DNA from: Quercus robur
Taxonomy: Eukaryota > Streptophyta > Magnoliopsida > Fagales > Fagaceae
DNA: 64,000 nucleotides
Reading direction: 5' to 3'
NCBI RefSeq assembly: GCF_932294415.1
Contig: NC_065545.1
Location: 43,438,327 to 43,502,326 of the forward strand
The notes beneath the pieces are model-generated. The model was not told where the DNA came from and ran no database searches. It worked only from the letters and a program-made list of their open reading frames with translations. Both the position numbers and the translations under genes were made by a program. Below are positions 10,083 through 22,262 of this stretch, piece by piece. Position 1 is the first letter of the stretch, and every line of letters begins with the position of its first letter.

Positions 10083-13000
10083 TGTGGCACTTTGTTGGTT
10101 TGGTTTGCTCTGGATAGACTAGTTTGGATAGTTTATATTAGAAAAGTTTTTTTATTTGCGTCTCAATTTAACATTTTTGTCATCCGTATTAGCAGAGGAA
10201 GTATTCTCTAGTGGAAATCTGACCAAAAGATTGTCAAGAAAACTAAAAACAGCATGCATGATTGCTTATTGTTTTCTGCATCATCAGAGTTTTGTAGAAA
10301 GCATTTTTTCCTTCAGCATTAAAATTTGCTGTGGATCCAAGAACACAGTACAGGTATTTTAAGGTATTAGAAGAATTTGCTAAGAAGCCTCTTAGGCATG
10401 AGGATAAACTGCTTAGCCCATCAGGGGTGAAAAGCCTCTGGATTACCCGGTAAATGGTTCTGGCAGGTAGGGTCAGTTGCTTGTAGGAGTTTGATTAACA
10501 GTAAAGATTGTTGTACAGTATGCTCTGCAGCATGCAACTAATCTAAGTGAAGTTCTCCTATGCCATAAAAAAAAATATTTTGCTTAGAAAATCAACTTTT
10601 ACATTGCTAATGCATTACATAATGTAATATATTGACTATAATAATCCCAAAGCAGAAATATAGTTCATGAAAAGCTTATAACAAAATTGATATTCCAAAA
10701 ATTCATCATATATTTTTATCCTAAGACTTACTTTTGCAACCACTGGTTATTTTTCTTCCTATTTATGTGTTTCTTAAAAATATAATGCTGGCAATTAATA
10801 AGCTTCGCCACGAAACAATTAATAATTTATAAACATCACCACGAAACAATTAATAATTTTAGATGACTTGTCCATTCTGTTTTGTTTGAAGTTCTTGTAT
10901 GGTAAACATATTCTTGAACATTTTGTGAAAGAAAGTACATGAATAAAGATGGTAAAACAAATTTCCAAATATAGATGCATTTGTGTGAGTCTTTGTGTGT
11001 GCGTGTGTAATGCATTGTAGTTGTCAAATATAGAATCATATTGGGAATCAATTATTATTATATATTTATTTTTTGGTATTGTGCATCATAATGTGCAGAC
11101 ATTTTGAAAATTTATAAAATACTATAATTCATATAATAATTATACATATATAATAAAATTAAAGCATTTATGCTGATTCACCTCTTACTCATTATATGTA
11201 GTGTCTTTTACATTCTTTTTTGTAGCTTCATATTTGAATCCATTATTTTTGTTGTCAATTATTCTATAACTAGCTTGTAACCCCATGCATATGCATGGAG
11301 CTATGGATACACTTAAAGATATACAATAAGATGCATAATATAATTTATATATATATATATATAATTTCAATACTATTGATAGTCATTTTTATATTTTATT
11401 AACTCTTAAAAAAATTTTGTAAGGATATTATTAAGTATAAAATGTAAATTGTCCATTTTTTTAAATTATTGTAAAGCACTTTTTTTTTTTTTTTTACTAT
11501 TTATTTATTCTAGACTCTTTGGTTTTTGTACTTAGGGCATGTTTGGTAGACTGTAATAGACGCTGTAATGTAATAGTTATTTCTATGGTTTAGTTATTCT
11601 TTAGTTTGGTTATATTTTTATTATAAGGAATAGTCATTCCTTATGAATAGTTATTCTTCAAAATGAGGAATAACTATTCCTCTTTAAAAGGTTGTATTAG
11701 CTATTCCTTAGTAAGTGCAATAATTTTAAAACTTAATAAATTACCAAATAAACTAACTTTTCATATACATCTAACAATTATAAAAATAAAAAATTATAAA
11801 AATTAACACATATCTCTCTCAAATTTACAAATAACAATTTTTAAGAAGATATAATTGTATGAGTAAGATATTTCCTAAAATAAATATTAAGTTTCATTTT
11901 AAGGTTATAACTCACAGCCAAACTAATGAATAGGTTTAATTATTACATTATAACACACTTTATTACTAGTAATAAAGATTATAATTCTTATCGTAATACT
12001 CATTCAGTGTACCAAACATACTCTTAGTAACTCATTTGGATGAAGATTTAAGATGTGGTCTTACATTTGATTCTAAAATTAAAAAATAAAACTCTTTAAG
12101 AATAAATAATTTAGGACACATAGTGCAAAATTGGAACTCTAATTTGGAATTTTAATTTGAGTTTTTCTCAGATTCACCTATTATTATATATATAGATTCA
12201 TTGAAAGAAAATCTAGAATTTTATAAATTTTCATAATTTTTTTGTGTGTATATGAAATCACATAAACACTCTTAAAATGGTGTTAACTGCTGTCTACTAT
12301 TTGGAACAATAACATTTGCTCTTTTTTAGAATTATTTATCTATATCACAACATTGTTAACATGGTGTTGCATGAATTGTCCTATTCTTTAGGTCTCAATC
12401 ATTTTTATCCATATAATAAAATAGTATAATAATTTTTAAAACTGTATATACAACTAACAATGAACATTCTAATGCCCCAATTATAATATATTTTTTTTCC
12501 AAGATACGATTTAAAAGAAATTATTAAAAAAAAAAAAAAAAAAAAAAAACAAAAAACAAAAGGAAGTAGAAATGATGTAAATCAAGCACATTGAGCATAT
12601 CTCCTAGCACCTTTTGTATTGGCAATCTAGGTTATTGACCAGTATTAACACGTTCTTAAGAACAATAGACCAATGTTTTTCAAGTGGCCATTAGACAGTA
12701 ACTCACTATGTGGAGAAATGCTCGTGTAATTGTTGGATAGACATCTTCTAATGCGTTAACTAAAGAAGTTTCAATTTTTCTTTTTTCCAAAGGAACTTAA
12801 AACGGCCTAGGAAAAAGGATGATGTTTGGTTTCTTAATCAGTGTGAAATTTGAAATATTGAATATAGTATTTCCAAAACTTATATAGCAGTGCCTGTTGT
12901 GTATATATGATCATTACACAAATTTCATATTCTACCCATTTACTTGTGCTGCTGTCTTTATGGTATATTTTTTTTATTGATATTGTAAGACATTTCTTGG

Positions 13001-16000
13001 AAGTGATATTGTTGGATTTGGTATAGTGTTGATATCTCAGATCAAGTTTTCATTGATGCTCACTGATATTTGAATAGACATTCTCTTTAATGCAATCAGT
13101 AAGTAAAATTCAAAAGGAACAAGAGGAAATTTGATGAGACCATTTCTTCTTTTTTGTATGCTTAAGAAAGGTATAGTTTCTAATATTAATTAGATTGGTT
13201 CCTAATTTATTACAATTTTGAAAGAAGTATATGAGAAGAGCTACAAAATTTTGTGCTAGTTACTTCCAGGAAGTGTTGAGTTGAAGGACCTGAACTTCTT
13301 GAAGTCATTTGGCAGGTCCTTCCTACCCAGACAATGCGTGATAGGTCTGGTTCTGCCAAGTAGAGTTGAACATGCTTTGGGCTCTACACTGGCTTAGTTG
13401 GTGTAGCTTTTAACAAATTCTTAAGAAAATGTCAGATTGTCGGAGTCATTGTCTCTTTGTTCATGAATCAAGGATAAATAAATTATTGCTAGGTCTTGCT
13501 TAAATTAATTGAAAATAAGTGTAGATTTTTATGTAAGGAAAAATTTGGGCTCAATGATCAACAGTAAAAATAATAAGAGTTCAGGGTAATTTTTGAAATT
13601 GAATTGTGATTAAGTTCACACAATAGAATCTGGAGTTCATTGATCATTTAATATACTGAAGTTACTTCTAGAGGCAACCTTAGGCACATATCCAATTAAC
13701 AAAAGGTACCTCTGGAGATAACCTTAGGTACCACTCATTAGTAGATGGTATCATTGTAACTTCTCATTCCAAGACACAGAAGTTACCTCCAAAAAACATT
13801 TTAGGTACATTTCCAATAAATTGGGAATACCACTGGACTTAACTGTAGGTATCCCCTGATAAACAGATGGTATCACTCCCATCTTCTCATATCTAATACA
13901 AAGAAAGTTCTGTTTAATTAAACTTTAGGTAGATATCCAATAATGCGTGTACTACTAGAGACAGCCTTAGATACTGCTCCTAATAGATAGATGGTACTGC
14001 TCCAACTTCTCATGTCCAATAATTGAAGGTACCACTAGAGGTAACTGTAATTACCACTCTAATAAACAGATGATATCTTTTTTGCTCAGTAATAAACAGA
14101 TGATATCACTCCATCTTCTGATTCCAACATAAAGAATGTACATTTAATGAAACTTTAGATCTGCATTCAACAACTTAAAATACTATTTGAGAAAACCTTA
14201 GGTACCATTCTAAAATAAACAAAAAGTTACTATTCTTGGATTATTGGTTTAGGTGTATGGTCACTTAACTAAGTATTTTCATGTTTTAGTTATTTGACTC
14301 AAAATTCATATGCTTAGAGGTTAGTTAACTACCATTTAACTTTGGAAGGTATGATTATTTTCACTCTTAGTCACTAGGCCCTAGTTTCCCTTTGTGAGAG
14401 ATGTGTAGCAGATATCTCTCTTTCTTATTTTGAAGTGGTTATTGCAACAATGTTGAAGTTGGTTGTGTGCAAGTGACAAGCTGTCAAAGTATGTCATATT
14501 TGATTGGTGGAAAGATCATCATTTTGCAAAGTTGCAATCGTTTAAGCTACTCATAGATTGGCCTTTTGGATATTTTCTCACATTTCTTTCAATTCTTCTA
14601 CCTAATTCCCTTCCAAGTTATCTCAAACCTCTTCCCTTGGTTTAGCCATCTTCACAATAATCTTATAAATACACTCTCCACCTGGGGCCAAGTCGAATCT
14701 CAGTTATAAAAAGTTGAAATCTGTGGTATCTATTTCTATAGACCTAAAACTTAGACAAAGCCCATTTGTAACCATGCAATGAAGGAAAGGTATATATCTT
14801 TCTCTTTCTTATTCTCTTGCCTAATGAGCCATTATTGCTTTGAAATCGTGGATTCCAATTGTTATTATGCACAAAATGAGAACAATGGAGCTGTTCTTAC
14901 CTTGCCTTTAAGATGCGTGTTTGTGTCTATCAACTAGAAGGAGATTAAGGGGTACAATGTTGAGGTTTAGGTCGATAGCTCTAAATTGTAACCTAAAATT
15001 TGAATCTCTCTATTATTTTTTTTCCTTATTTTTTTAAAAATGTTCATGGTTTCATGATGTACATGAGGCATCATGTATACATGGCAAATGAAGGGCATAA
15101 GGAAGCACTTGCCACGTTTGAACTATACCCTGAAAGGACTATTCAATTTACAATTAGAGCTCTTTGTAATTGCTTGTATAGTCTAGAACTACCTAGTACA
15201 TTTCCAACGAGGGACTCAACAAAACCTCATGCAACACACATGCAATTTAATTAAATCTGATCCACACAATCTAGGGAATCATAATCTGGGGTCATAATCT
15301 CCCCTACTTAAAATTTTGACGTCTTCATCAAGGCTCATGTTGCATTGTATTGCCCTTGAGCATGTCGTCACTTAATTGGCTTCAATACCATTTGCCATGA
15401 CCTGAGAAAAGCACTAGATCAAATTGATTTGGTAGCATTTGGGAGGTCATCTTGGTGCTGCATACACACAGTAAAATTAGGATTTGAAAAGGCATAATGG
15501 GCATAGCTGTCATTAAGAAGATGAGAAAAGGCTAATATATAATTCATCCTGTTTCCCTCATACTTCTGGTATTATATTAAATTGTTGTACTCATGAGTAC
15601 TTTGCATTGATCAGGCAATATTGCTTCTTAAAACCAAGACAGTTTTGGAGTTAGTATAGAACTATGACATGATGGTTGAATCAAATCAATGGAGTAGGTT
15701 TTGCATGAAGTTTGTGGGTGGGTTGACTTGGTAAATAAAACTTATCAATGAAAACAGTTGCATTCTAAATTCCAAGATTCTGAAATTTACTTTCATGGTT
15801 ATCAGGATGGAAGAATTTGGAAGGAGCGAGTATCTGCAAGTGTACGAAGGAGAGCTGACTTGCCAGTGATGAAGGAAGGTATTGCTCTTGAAACTGAAGC
15901 TGCTGGGACAAAACAAAGGTCAACTCAGTCCAATCGCTTGATCCTACCGTCTCTTAGTGCTCCTGAACATAATCTTCTTAACTTACTTGAAGACTGTAAT

Positions 16001-16015
16001 CCATCTGGGATTTAA
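9029..16015 (+). CDS. Conserved plant protein of unknown function, three exons, 150 aa
   Basis: The exons are 9029-9094 (22 codons), 9793-9969 (59 codons) and 15806-16015 (69 codons plus TAA). All introns are phase 0 with GT..AG ends. The product begins MVGIFSRFSASRAGHRRTQS, a basic and serine-rich start. It continues with an acidic and hydrophobic stretch (GIEVAVEFKPVEHP, residues 46-59) and PIQCPLPEPSIL (68-79). The third exon gives DGRIWKERVSASVRRRADLP and ends SAPEHNLLNLLEDCNPSGI. There is no signal peptide, membrane segment or catalytic motif. I recall similar short proteins in other plants but cannot name the family. Continuous frame across all three exons and the clean ends argue for a real gene. 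Intron 2 is 5.8 kb and holds a MITE, a degenerate tandem repeat and a (TG)n tract; a spliced transcript would settle the model. Confidence 0.7.
10035..10082 (+). repeat. (TG)n microsatellite
   Basis: About 23 uninterrupted TG units lie 65 bp downstream of the exon 2 donor site of the 150-aa gene. The tract is likely length-variable and is in a position where GU-rich RNA near a donor could affect splicing. Confidence 0.9.
11535..12023. mobile_element. Tourist-like MITE (PIF/Harbinger type) with TTA target duplication
   Basis: The left end GGGCATGTTTGGTA pairs with the right end TACCAAACATACTC as 14-bp inverted termini with two mismatches. TTA flanks both sides (11532-11534 and 12024-12026). 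The 489-bp body is AT-rich and repeats the motif GAATAGTCATTCC/GAATAGTTATTC. There is no coding frame. It sits in intron 2 of the 150-aa gene. Confidence 0.75.
13655..14230 (+). repeat. Degenerate tandem array, unit about 122 bp, about 4.5 copies
   Basis: Successive units open near 13659, 13779 and 13900 with GAAGTTACYTC-like sequence. Each contains CTTTAGGTA or CCTTAGGTA, ATCCAATWA, GATGGTATCACT and TCTTCTCAT in the same order. Later units (14015-14230) are shorter and more divergent. Identity between units is roughly 70 percent by eye. No open frame runs through it. It lies in the 5.8-kb intron of the 150-aa gene. Confidence 0.65.
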
Positions 16016-17905
16016 AACATGGTTTTGTTTCTTGATTGGAATTGTCAATTCCATTTAGTCATATACAATTTCAAATGCGTTCTTTGACTTCTTTCTTCTT
16101 TCCTTTTTTTTTTTTTTTTTTAATTTTTTAATTTTATTTTTTTACTTGTAATATCTTATTTCCCCTTTTTTATATTATTGCTTAAATATATCTATTTCTA
16201 AAGGTGTCATAGCCAAGTCACACTTTGTATATGTCTATTAATGAATTATATTAAAGTGTCAATATACACACGATTCTAATAGGGGTTTATTTAGATGAGT
16301 ATTAACCCATCTGCCTCTCAATTTTTTTCCCCTTTCAATGTTAATGTTTAGTTTTTTTTCCCCTTATATAAACTATTACGAGAAATTTTCTTTTATGCCA
16401 TAGGGGCATATGAGTAAATTTATACAATTACCAATTTTTATCTTTTTATTTTTCTTTTCAATCAAATAAAAAAGTTTTAACCAAACACATGAGGAAAAAA
16501 CTCTATCCTCTTACTTTTTTACCCCTAATCAAATAAAACCTTAGGTTTAAAAAAAAATTTATTTATCTAAATTAATAATTTTTGTATAATGTGGACAAAT
16601 TTACCCTTGAATTTGCTGATAAGATAAATTACAATTTATGCTCATAGTCGTTGGGTCTTATTGAAATTTAGGGCCCGTTTGGTAGTCTATTTTGAGCAAC
16701 CTTTTGAGCATTTTCAACACACTTATACACATTTTCACATATTTTTTCACCCACACATATATAAAAAACACTCAAACTCCTCTACCAAACACCCTCTAGT
16801 ATCACAAACTTTTCGACTCTTACATGATTTGTTTTTTAAAGTTTAGATTAAAATAAAATTGTAAATGGGTCACATGCCCCACTTGGGTGAAAAAATGTTT
16901 ATTTTGAATGGAATTAAATATTTCATTTTAATCTAAACCTAAGAGGAGTCAAATGTTGCAATTAAAATTCTTGGGATTTCATTTTAATCTATTAGAGGAG
17001 TCATATGTAGCAATTGAAAGTTTGGGATATGTTGTAATTTACTTATATATTAGTAGTTTATCATGCATCACTGTGAATTGTTAGATATGAAAGAAATAGA
17101 ATAGTCTGGGCTTTTACCTCAGGTCCTGGTACGAAGAAATAGTAGACAGTGAATGTCAAAAGAAATTTAGCTCTTGAAATTGAGAAAGAAAAATTGATTA
17201 TTGGCATAGTATGTGATTCAAAAAATGGGGGCGCAATATTATGGGAGGAATGTAGTCACTCAATCCTTTAGATAGAAATAATAGACTTTCTTAATGATGC
17301 ATGTCATACAAAAACACAATCAAACATAGACTTGAGACTGGATTTGATAAATATAAGGTATTACTATAAATTTGTTAATAAATCATGGATATTATTCGAT
17401 TCGTGAAAGCACATTCAAATTCATGTATCTGCTCTTCTAAAAAAAAATAAAAATAAAAGGGTTCATGTATCTCTTTATTTATTTTCATCTTTGGAGTGCC
17501 CCCATTAGAGCCTGGAAAATCCATGTGTTTGTAACTTGTAACCCTGCTAATGCATATAATATCTTATTATGCAATTTCACAATCATTCTTTTGTTAATCA
17601 ATATTCCTTTTTCTCTCAATATAAATTAGTATTACTCTTGAATCTTGACCATCCTTGATCCAATTCTCTCTCTCTACAAACACATAATAGACCAGACAAT
17701 TCAAAAAAAAAAAAATCCACTTGTACCAATATAACTTACAATTTCACAAGCAAGTAGTTGAACATATTAATCATTACAAGATATTTTTATAATGACAAAC
17801 ACAATTAACATAAAGTATTGAAACTTTTTTTTTTTTGAAGAGGAAAACATCCTCAAATATTGAACCTAATTTCATTGCAATTAAAAAAAAAAAAAAACAA
17901 TTAAA
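16016..17905. other. Intergenic region between the 150-aa gene and the secreted-peptide gene
   Basis: It contains the 3' flank of the upstream gene, a T-run at 16107-16124 and the 126-bp MITE. It also has a direct repeat of about 55 bp (16921-16976 and 16977-17028) sharing TTTCATTTTAATCTA and AGAGGAGTCA. No other gene or RNA is visible. Confidence 0.5.
16671..16796. mobile_element. Short MITE, 126 bp
   Basis: The left terminus GGGCCCGTTTGGTAG matches the inverted right terminus CTACCAAACACCCTC. The flanks are TTA on the left and TAG on the right, so the target duplication is at most TA. The body is rich in CACATTTT and has no frame of note. Confidence 0.6.
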
Positions 17906-18163
17906 CTAAACTGGGAAGTCGCGTGCTTGAAATGGATGCTGGACTGTTGGGTTGACAAGGTGCTTTCGGGGGCCACGAAAGCTTCCATGATTCATCCACA
18001 GCTTCCTTTGCCATGATGATGGTGTTCCTTTGACATGATGCAGGTGATCAACTGCACCAACTTCAGTGGCAGATGAATTACTCAGTGTAATGAAACTGAG
18101 GAGGAGGAGGAGGAGGAGGGAAAGAATAAAGGCTGCGGATAAGGCTCTCATCAACTGCACCAT
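17906..18163 (-). CDS. Small secreted peptide precursor candidate, 85 aa
   Basis: A single exon encodes a basic start (MVQLMRALSAA) and a long hydrophobic core (FILSLLLLLLLSFITL). A likely signal-peptidase site follows near SNSSA|TEV (about residue 33). The mature part is short, basic and free of cysteine, and ends GPRKHLVNPTVQHPFQARDF-PV. This is the layout of plant signalling-peptide precursors: signal peptide, variable middle, processed C-terminus. The end does not match the CLE, CEP, IDA, RGF, PSK or CIF consensus as I know them. The polyleucine comes from a GGA/TCC microsatellite (18101-18118). The stop TAG is at 17906-17908. An AT-rich leader without another in-frame ATG precedes it. 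Chance could also produce such a frame, so expression evidence matters. Confidence 0.55.
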   Translation of the reverse strand: MVQLMRALSAAFILSLLLLLLLSFITLSNSSATEVGAVDHLHHVKGTPSSWQRKLWMNHGSFRGPRKHLVNPTVQHPFQARDFPV

Positions 18164-18849
18164 TTTTTTTATAAAAAAGAAAGTATAGGGAGATCGAGTG
18201 AGCTCAGCTAAAATAAATAAAGGGTCTTGTTTAAAGAATAACTTTGCTTTGCTAGGAAGTCATAGGGAAATCATTTATTTTTAACCTCCCACTCCATAAA
18301 TTGATGGCTGGGCCTATGGTCTTAGGTTGGGTTATAGTGGTGGGTGGGTTAGTTGGTGCTTCTTCTTGTTGTTATGATTTTATTAGACGACTAAGCCAAA
18401 TAAGATAAAATACATGCATAGCTAAAATAATTAAAGCCTTATTAATCAAGGATTTTCAAGTATCATTAATTATTATGATTATGAAGCCTAATACTTTTTT
18501 TACTTTCAGGGTACCAGTACCACCATTACTCATTGTTGGAGGCAATTGCCCAAACTAGCAGAGCCTGTGATAGTGAGATTCACCTATAGGAGTTTACCAA
18601 TTTTTGCCCATTTAAAGAACCAAATTGCCGACCCTAGATCCATGGGCCATGGCCCATTGCTCATGTAAAACAAAAAACCTTAAAATCGGTCATGAAACAA
18701 AGTCCACAACCTGTGCTGTGAGCTTCACCCGTGTGGGTGTGGCTGATCAAGTCTCACAATAATCTCTCAATTAAGACCAAAAGGTCAACATGGCCCATTT
18801 CTTCCTTAAATCAAAGATCAAATAGCAATTAATGAGGGGCTATTGGAGC
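18164..18849. other. Intergenic, upstream of the secreted-peptide gene
   Basis: This is the promoter side of the minus-strand peptide gene. TAAAATAAATAAAG near 18209-18222 is a weak TATA-like stretch. The remainder (18500-18840) is moderately GC-rich with no frame or recognised element. Confidence 0.3.
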
Positions 18850-19596
18850 TAGGGGTGTGCAGAAAACTCATTGACCCGTCAAACCCGACCCAACCCAACC
18901 CGACCCGCCGGGTTGGGTCGGTTTTTAAGGCTTGGTGGGTTGGGTTGGGTTACAAAATTTTTTTTTTATGGCGGGTTGGGTTGGGTTTGGGTCATAAAAT
19001 TACAAACCCGCCAAACCCGACCCGACCCGACCCACCCATATTTAATATATATTATATATTTAATAATTTTTTTAAAAATCAATTGTAGGACACTTTTATA
19101 TATATATATATTTAAATATATATTATATATTTAATAATTTAAAAAAAAAAACAGCTGTAGAGCAACATTTCCTCAGTTCCTCATATTAATATTAATTTAA
19201 TATATATATAAAATATATTATATAATTAATAAATTTTTTTAAATAGCCAGTTCTTCCTATCCTATATAAAAGCCAATTAGTTCACACAAATCCTAATAAA
19301 TTACTATTGTTGTTTAGTTATTAGTGTTGTTTGCTTTTAAGGAGTTACATTGATACTAATCTTTAGGTTTTTTTAATATATTAATATATATTTTTTTTCT
19401 ACTCAATTTAATAAAAAAAAAAAAAAATTCAAACCCATGGGTTCAACCCGACCCAACCCGACCCATGTGGGTTGGGTTGGGTTGGGTCGGATTTATGTGA
19501 TGGGTTGGGTTGGGTTGAATTTTTTTTGACCCACCATGGTGGGTTGGGTCAAAAAATTCCCTCAACCCGACCCAACCCGACCCATGCACACCCCTA
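18850..19596. mobile_element. Non-autonomous hAT element with perfect 12-bp TIRs and 8-bp TSD
   Basis: TAGGGGTGTGCA at the left end is exactly inverted as TGCACACCCCTA at the right end. Both sides carry ATTGGAGC (18842-18849 and 19597-19604), the 8-bp duplication typical of hAT. The subterminal regions are dense in CCCAACCCGACCC and its complement GGGTTGGGTTGGGTC, flanking an AT-rich core (19040-19430). It has no transposase. A relative lies at 21260-21841. Confidence 0.88.
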
Positions 19597-20190
19597 ATTG
19601 GAGCCAACAAATTTCAGGGATGATCTTTCCTCTTATGGAAGTGGTTTTAAGGCATTTAGGTCAGCCATGTTCACGGGTAAAACAACAACATTGACTCCTT
19701 TTGAGGGGGAACACTTGTGAAAAATAAACCAGGCCAATACCCAGTGGCTACTACTATTTCCCCCCACCCCATTCAGCAAGTTTTAAATTGATTCTAACAT
19801 CACTATAGTATAAATGCAAGAAGACCCGGAATCATGAGGGCAGAATGCAATTATCTCCATAATAGAATCTACAACTTGAAGCCCCTTAATTTTCCATGCA
19901 TCTTGGAACACTTGATTACATTCAGTAGGTGTATATAACATGCTAGAGTTCTTGAGTACACAAATATAGATACTCTCCTTCAACTTATTACTCTCTATTT
20001 CTCTGATTTATTGGAGCTAAAATCTATTTCTCTCAAGTTGTGGGAGCTATTTTTGCAAACTTTTTTAGTTGCTGACATTTCATACTTGCCAGTGCAAATA
20101 TTCAAACTTCAACTCCTCGATCGCATGTGGCTCACGTTTATTACAGTCAAGATAGAAATATGGGTTGCTTGCAACTAAGATAAGTTTCTA

Positions 20191-20356
20191 GATACCACCG
20201 CATACCTTTGGCTCAATGATTACTCCATAAGTATAAGTGCTTGTGGAGTGTGGGAGGGTAAGAATTGGGGTTCAAGTCTTCATGATGGAGTTTTATACAC
20301 ATATACATTTAAATTAGATTAGACTAGAATTTCTATTTTGTATATAAAAAAAAAGA
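20191..20356 (+). mobile_element. tRNA-derived SINE, 12-bp target-site duplication
   Basis: Box A is TGGCTCAATGA (20208-20218) and box B is GGGTTCAAGTC (20268-20278). The element ends in TTTTGTATAT followed by an A-run. GATAAGTTTCTA (20179-20190) and GATAGGTTTCTA (20357-20368) flank it, 11 of 12 identical. A second member with the same body is at 61066-61253. Confidence 0.8.
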
Positions 20357-20368
20357 GATAGGTTTCTA

Positions 20369-21259
20369 CTTATCTAGCTCTCTCTATATATTGCTACCAC
20401 ATTTAATGTTGCTTAATACATTTATTGACATGGGATTAATGTTTTTTATTTTTATTTTTTGAGATAGCCATAATGTTTTATAACCCTGTAACTCGAACCC
20501 TTTTCCCCCCTACATGGTGATATTAACTTGGGTATTGACGAATATATACTTATTAAATCTTGCTAAATATATATGTTTAAACTTGCTAATGCATTGCACG
20601 TATTATTGACTAGTTCAATTATTAAAGTGAAAGCATAAAAAATAATTAAAACTAATTTATTCTAGTGCTTAGTTCATTTCAATGAAGAATGTTTTCAAGA
20701 AAATAAATCATTTTTCTAAATGCATTATTTAGAAAATTGATATCTAACTATTGAATTGTATGTTCTTATTATATTCTTCATGCTTGCGAAATTTCAAAAT
20801 AATAAAAAATCAATTGCTTAGTCATCAAATAAATTAATTTCAAGTTTTTGTGTTCGAAAATTATGTATAAAAAATAAGTTTATTGATCAAACAATAATTA
20901 ATATCCGATTTGAACAAAATTTGATATGTATGTTAAGAACATAAGGAACATAAAATTTAACAATTAGATTTTTAAAATTCACACAGAAAAAGAGTTGATG
21001 ATTAGTTTGTAAGTAGAGGAGTGAAAAGAGAGGTTACTGTTGAGATTTGAGAGAGCATTTTTTCTTTTCTTTTTTTAGTGATGTGACAATTAATACTATA
21101 TAATTAAAAAATTTGACCTACACGTTATGTTTACACCAAGCCTTTTTTTTTTTTTTTTTTTCATGTGACACGTTATAGGTCTATTAAATTATTTAAGATA
21201 TTTTATCTGAGTGAAAGTGTGAATGAGTCCCTATCAAAAAAAAGAAAAATAATAAGAAA
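20369..21259. other. AT-rich intergenic stretch
   Basis: No gene, RNA or complete repeat is visible. It contains only short T- and A-runs and a direct repeat GAAAGTGTGAATGA (near 21214 and 21257). Confidence 0.4.
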
Positions 21260-21394
21260 GTGTGAATGACTCGGTTGGGAAGTTTTTTAACCCAACCTAT
21301 CACATTATAGGGTCCAATCCAACCCATGTCAATCGAGTTGGGTCGGATTGGACCTATGGGTTGGGCAACTTTTTTTTTTTTTTTTTAAAATTAC

Positions 21395-21427
<33 letters not shown>

Positions 21428-21693
21428 ATTGAGTATTAGAACAACACCATCACAAATAAGAGCAAATTTACAATCAGATAATCATGAGCATAATACCAAA
21501 CAATCACAAACTATATGAGGAGAACCTAGGATTTGGGTTTTATTTAGGAAGAGGGATAAAAAAAGTAAATAACAAAATTGTATAATATATTTTTAATATA
21601 TATTTTAAATTTTAAATATATATTAAATACAGGTGGGTCAGGTTGGGTGAGGCGGATTTGTAAATCGTATGACCTGAACCCAACCTGACCTAC

Positions 21694-21748
<55 letters not shown>

Positions 21749-21841
21749 ACCCAACCCAACCCACCAATCCTTAAAAACTGACCCAACCCGTCGGGTTGGG
21801 TTGGATCGAGTTGGTTTTGGCGAGTTCGCTACGCACCCCTA
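21260..21841. mobile_element. hAT-like element related to 18850-19596, left end missing
   Basis: The right end TACGCACCCCTA matches the right terminus of the 18850-19596 element with two changes. The subterminal CCCAACCCAACCCACC and GGGTTGGGTTGGATC tracts are also shared. No left terminus was found, so it is truncated or rearranged. It carries an (ATT)n tract (21393-21426) and an A-run of about 46 bases (21698-21743). Confidence 0.6.
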
Positions 21842-22262
21842 GTAGCCATTACATTCTCTGAACTTTTATTTTAGGTATTTTACTTCTTAAACTTCACAAA
21901 TGTGCCAAATTAGTACTTCAATTGGTTTGCTGTTAATAAATTAACAAGATACTCATGTGAGACACACGTGAGCATCAAAATCACCACCAAATTCAATTGT
22001 TTGAGACCTATGTAGAGAAGAGAGAGAAAATTATAAGAGAAAGAGGATCCAAACAGTCAAGTATCAATTGGAAGCCGTGAATGTTTTGGAACCTAGCTAG
22101 GAGAGAGAGACAATCATGGTCTCACTAATGATCTTGTCGTTCAGTTTTGAGAGAGAGAGGGAGACAAATCACTGGAGATAAGTAAGAGAAGAGATTTGGA
22201 GGTCTTGAGTTGTAAGGTTTGGAGAAAGAAGTTGCAAACGAGGAGCTTTAGTTTGTCTGAAG

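Noticed and set aside
10036..10122. Coding extension of exon 2 through the (TG)n tract
   Set aside because: A good donor GTAAGC at 9970 ends the exon, and the frame beyond is microsatellite (VCVCVC).
15300..15460. LTR retrotransposon primer-binding or polypurine region (CTTCAATACCATTTGCCATG)
   Set aside because: No LTR pair or TSD could be found around it, so the resemblance is too weak to call.
16262..16550. MITE with AGGGGTTTATTTAGA / TTTATTTGATTAGGGG termini
   Set aside because: The possible inverted ends are short and offset and no target duplication was seen.
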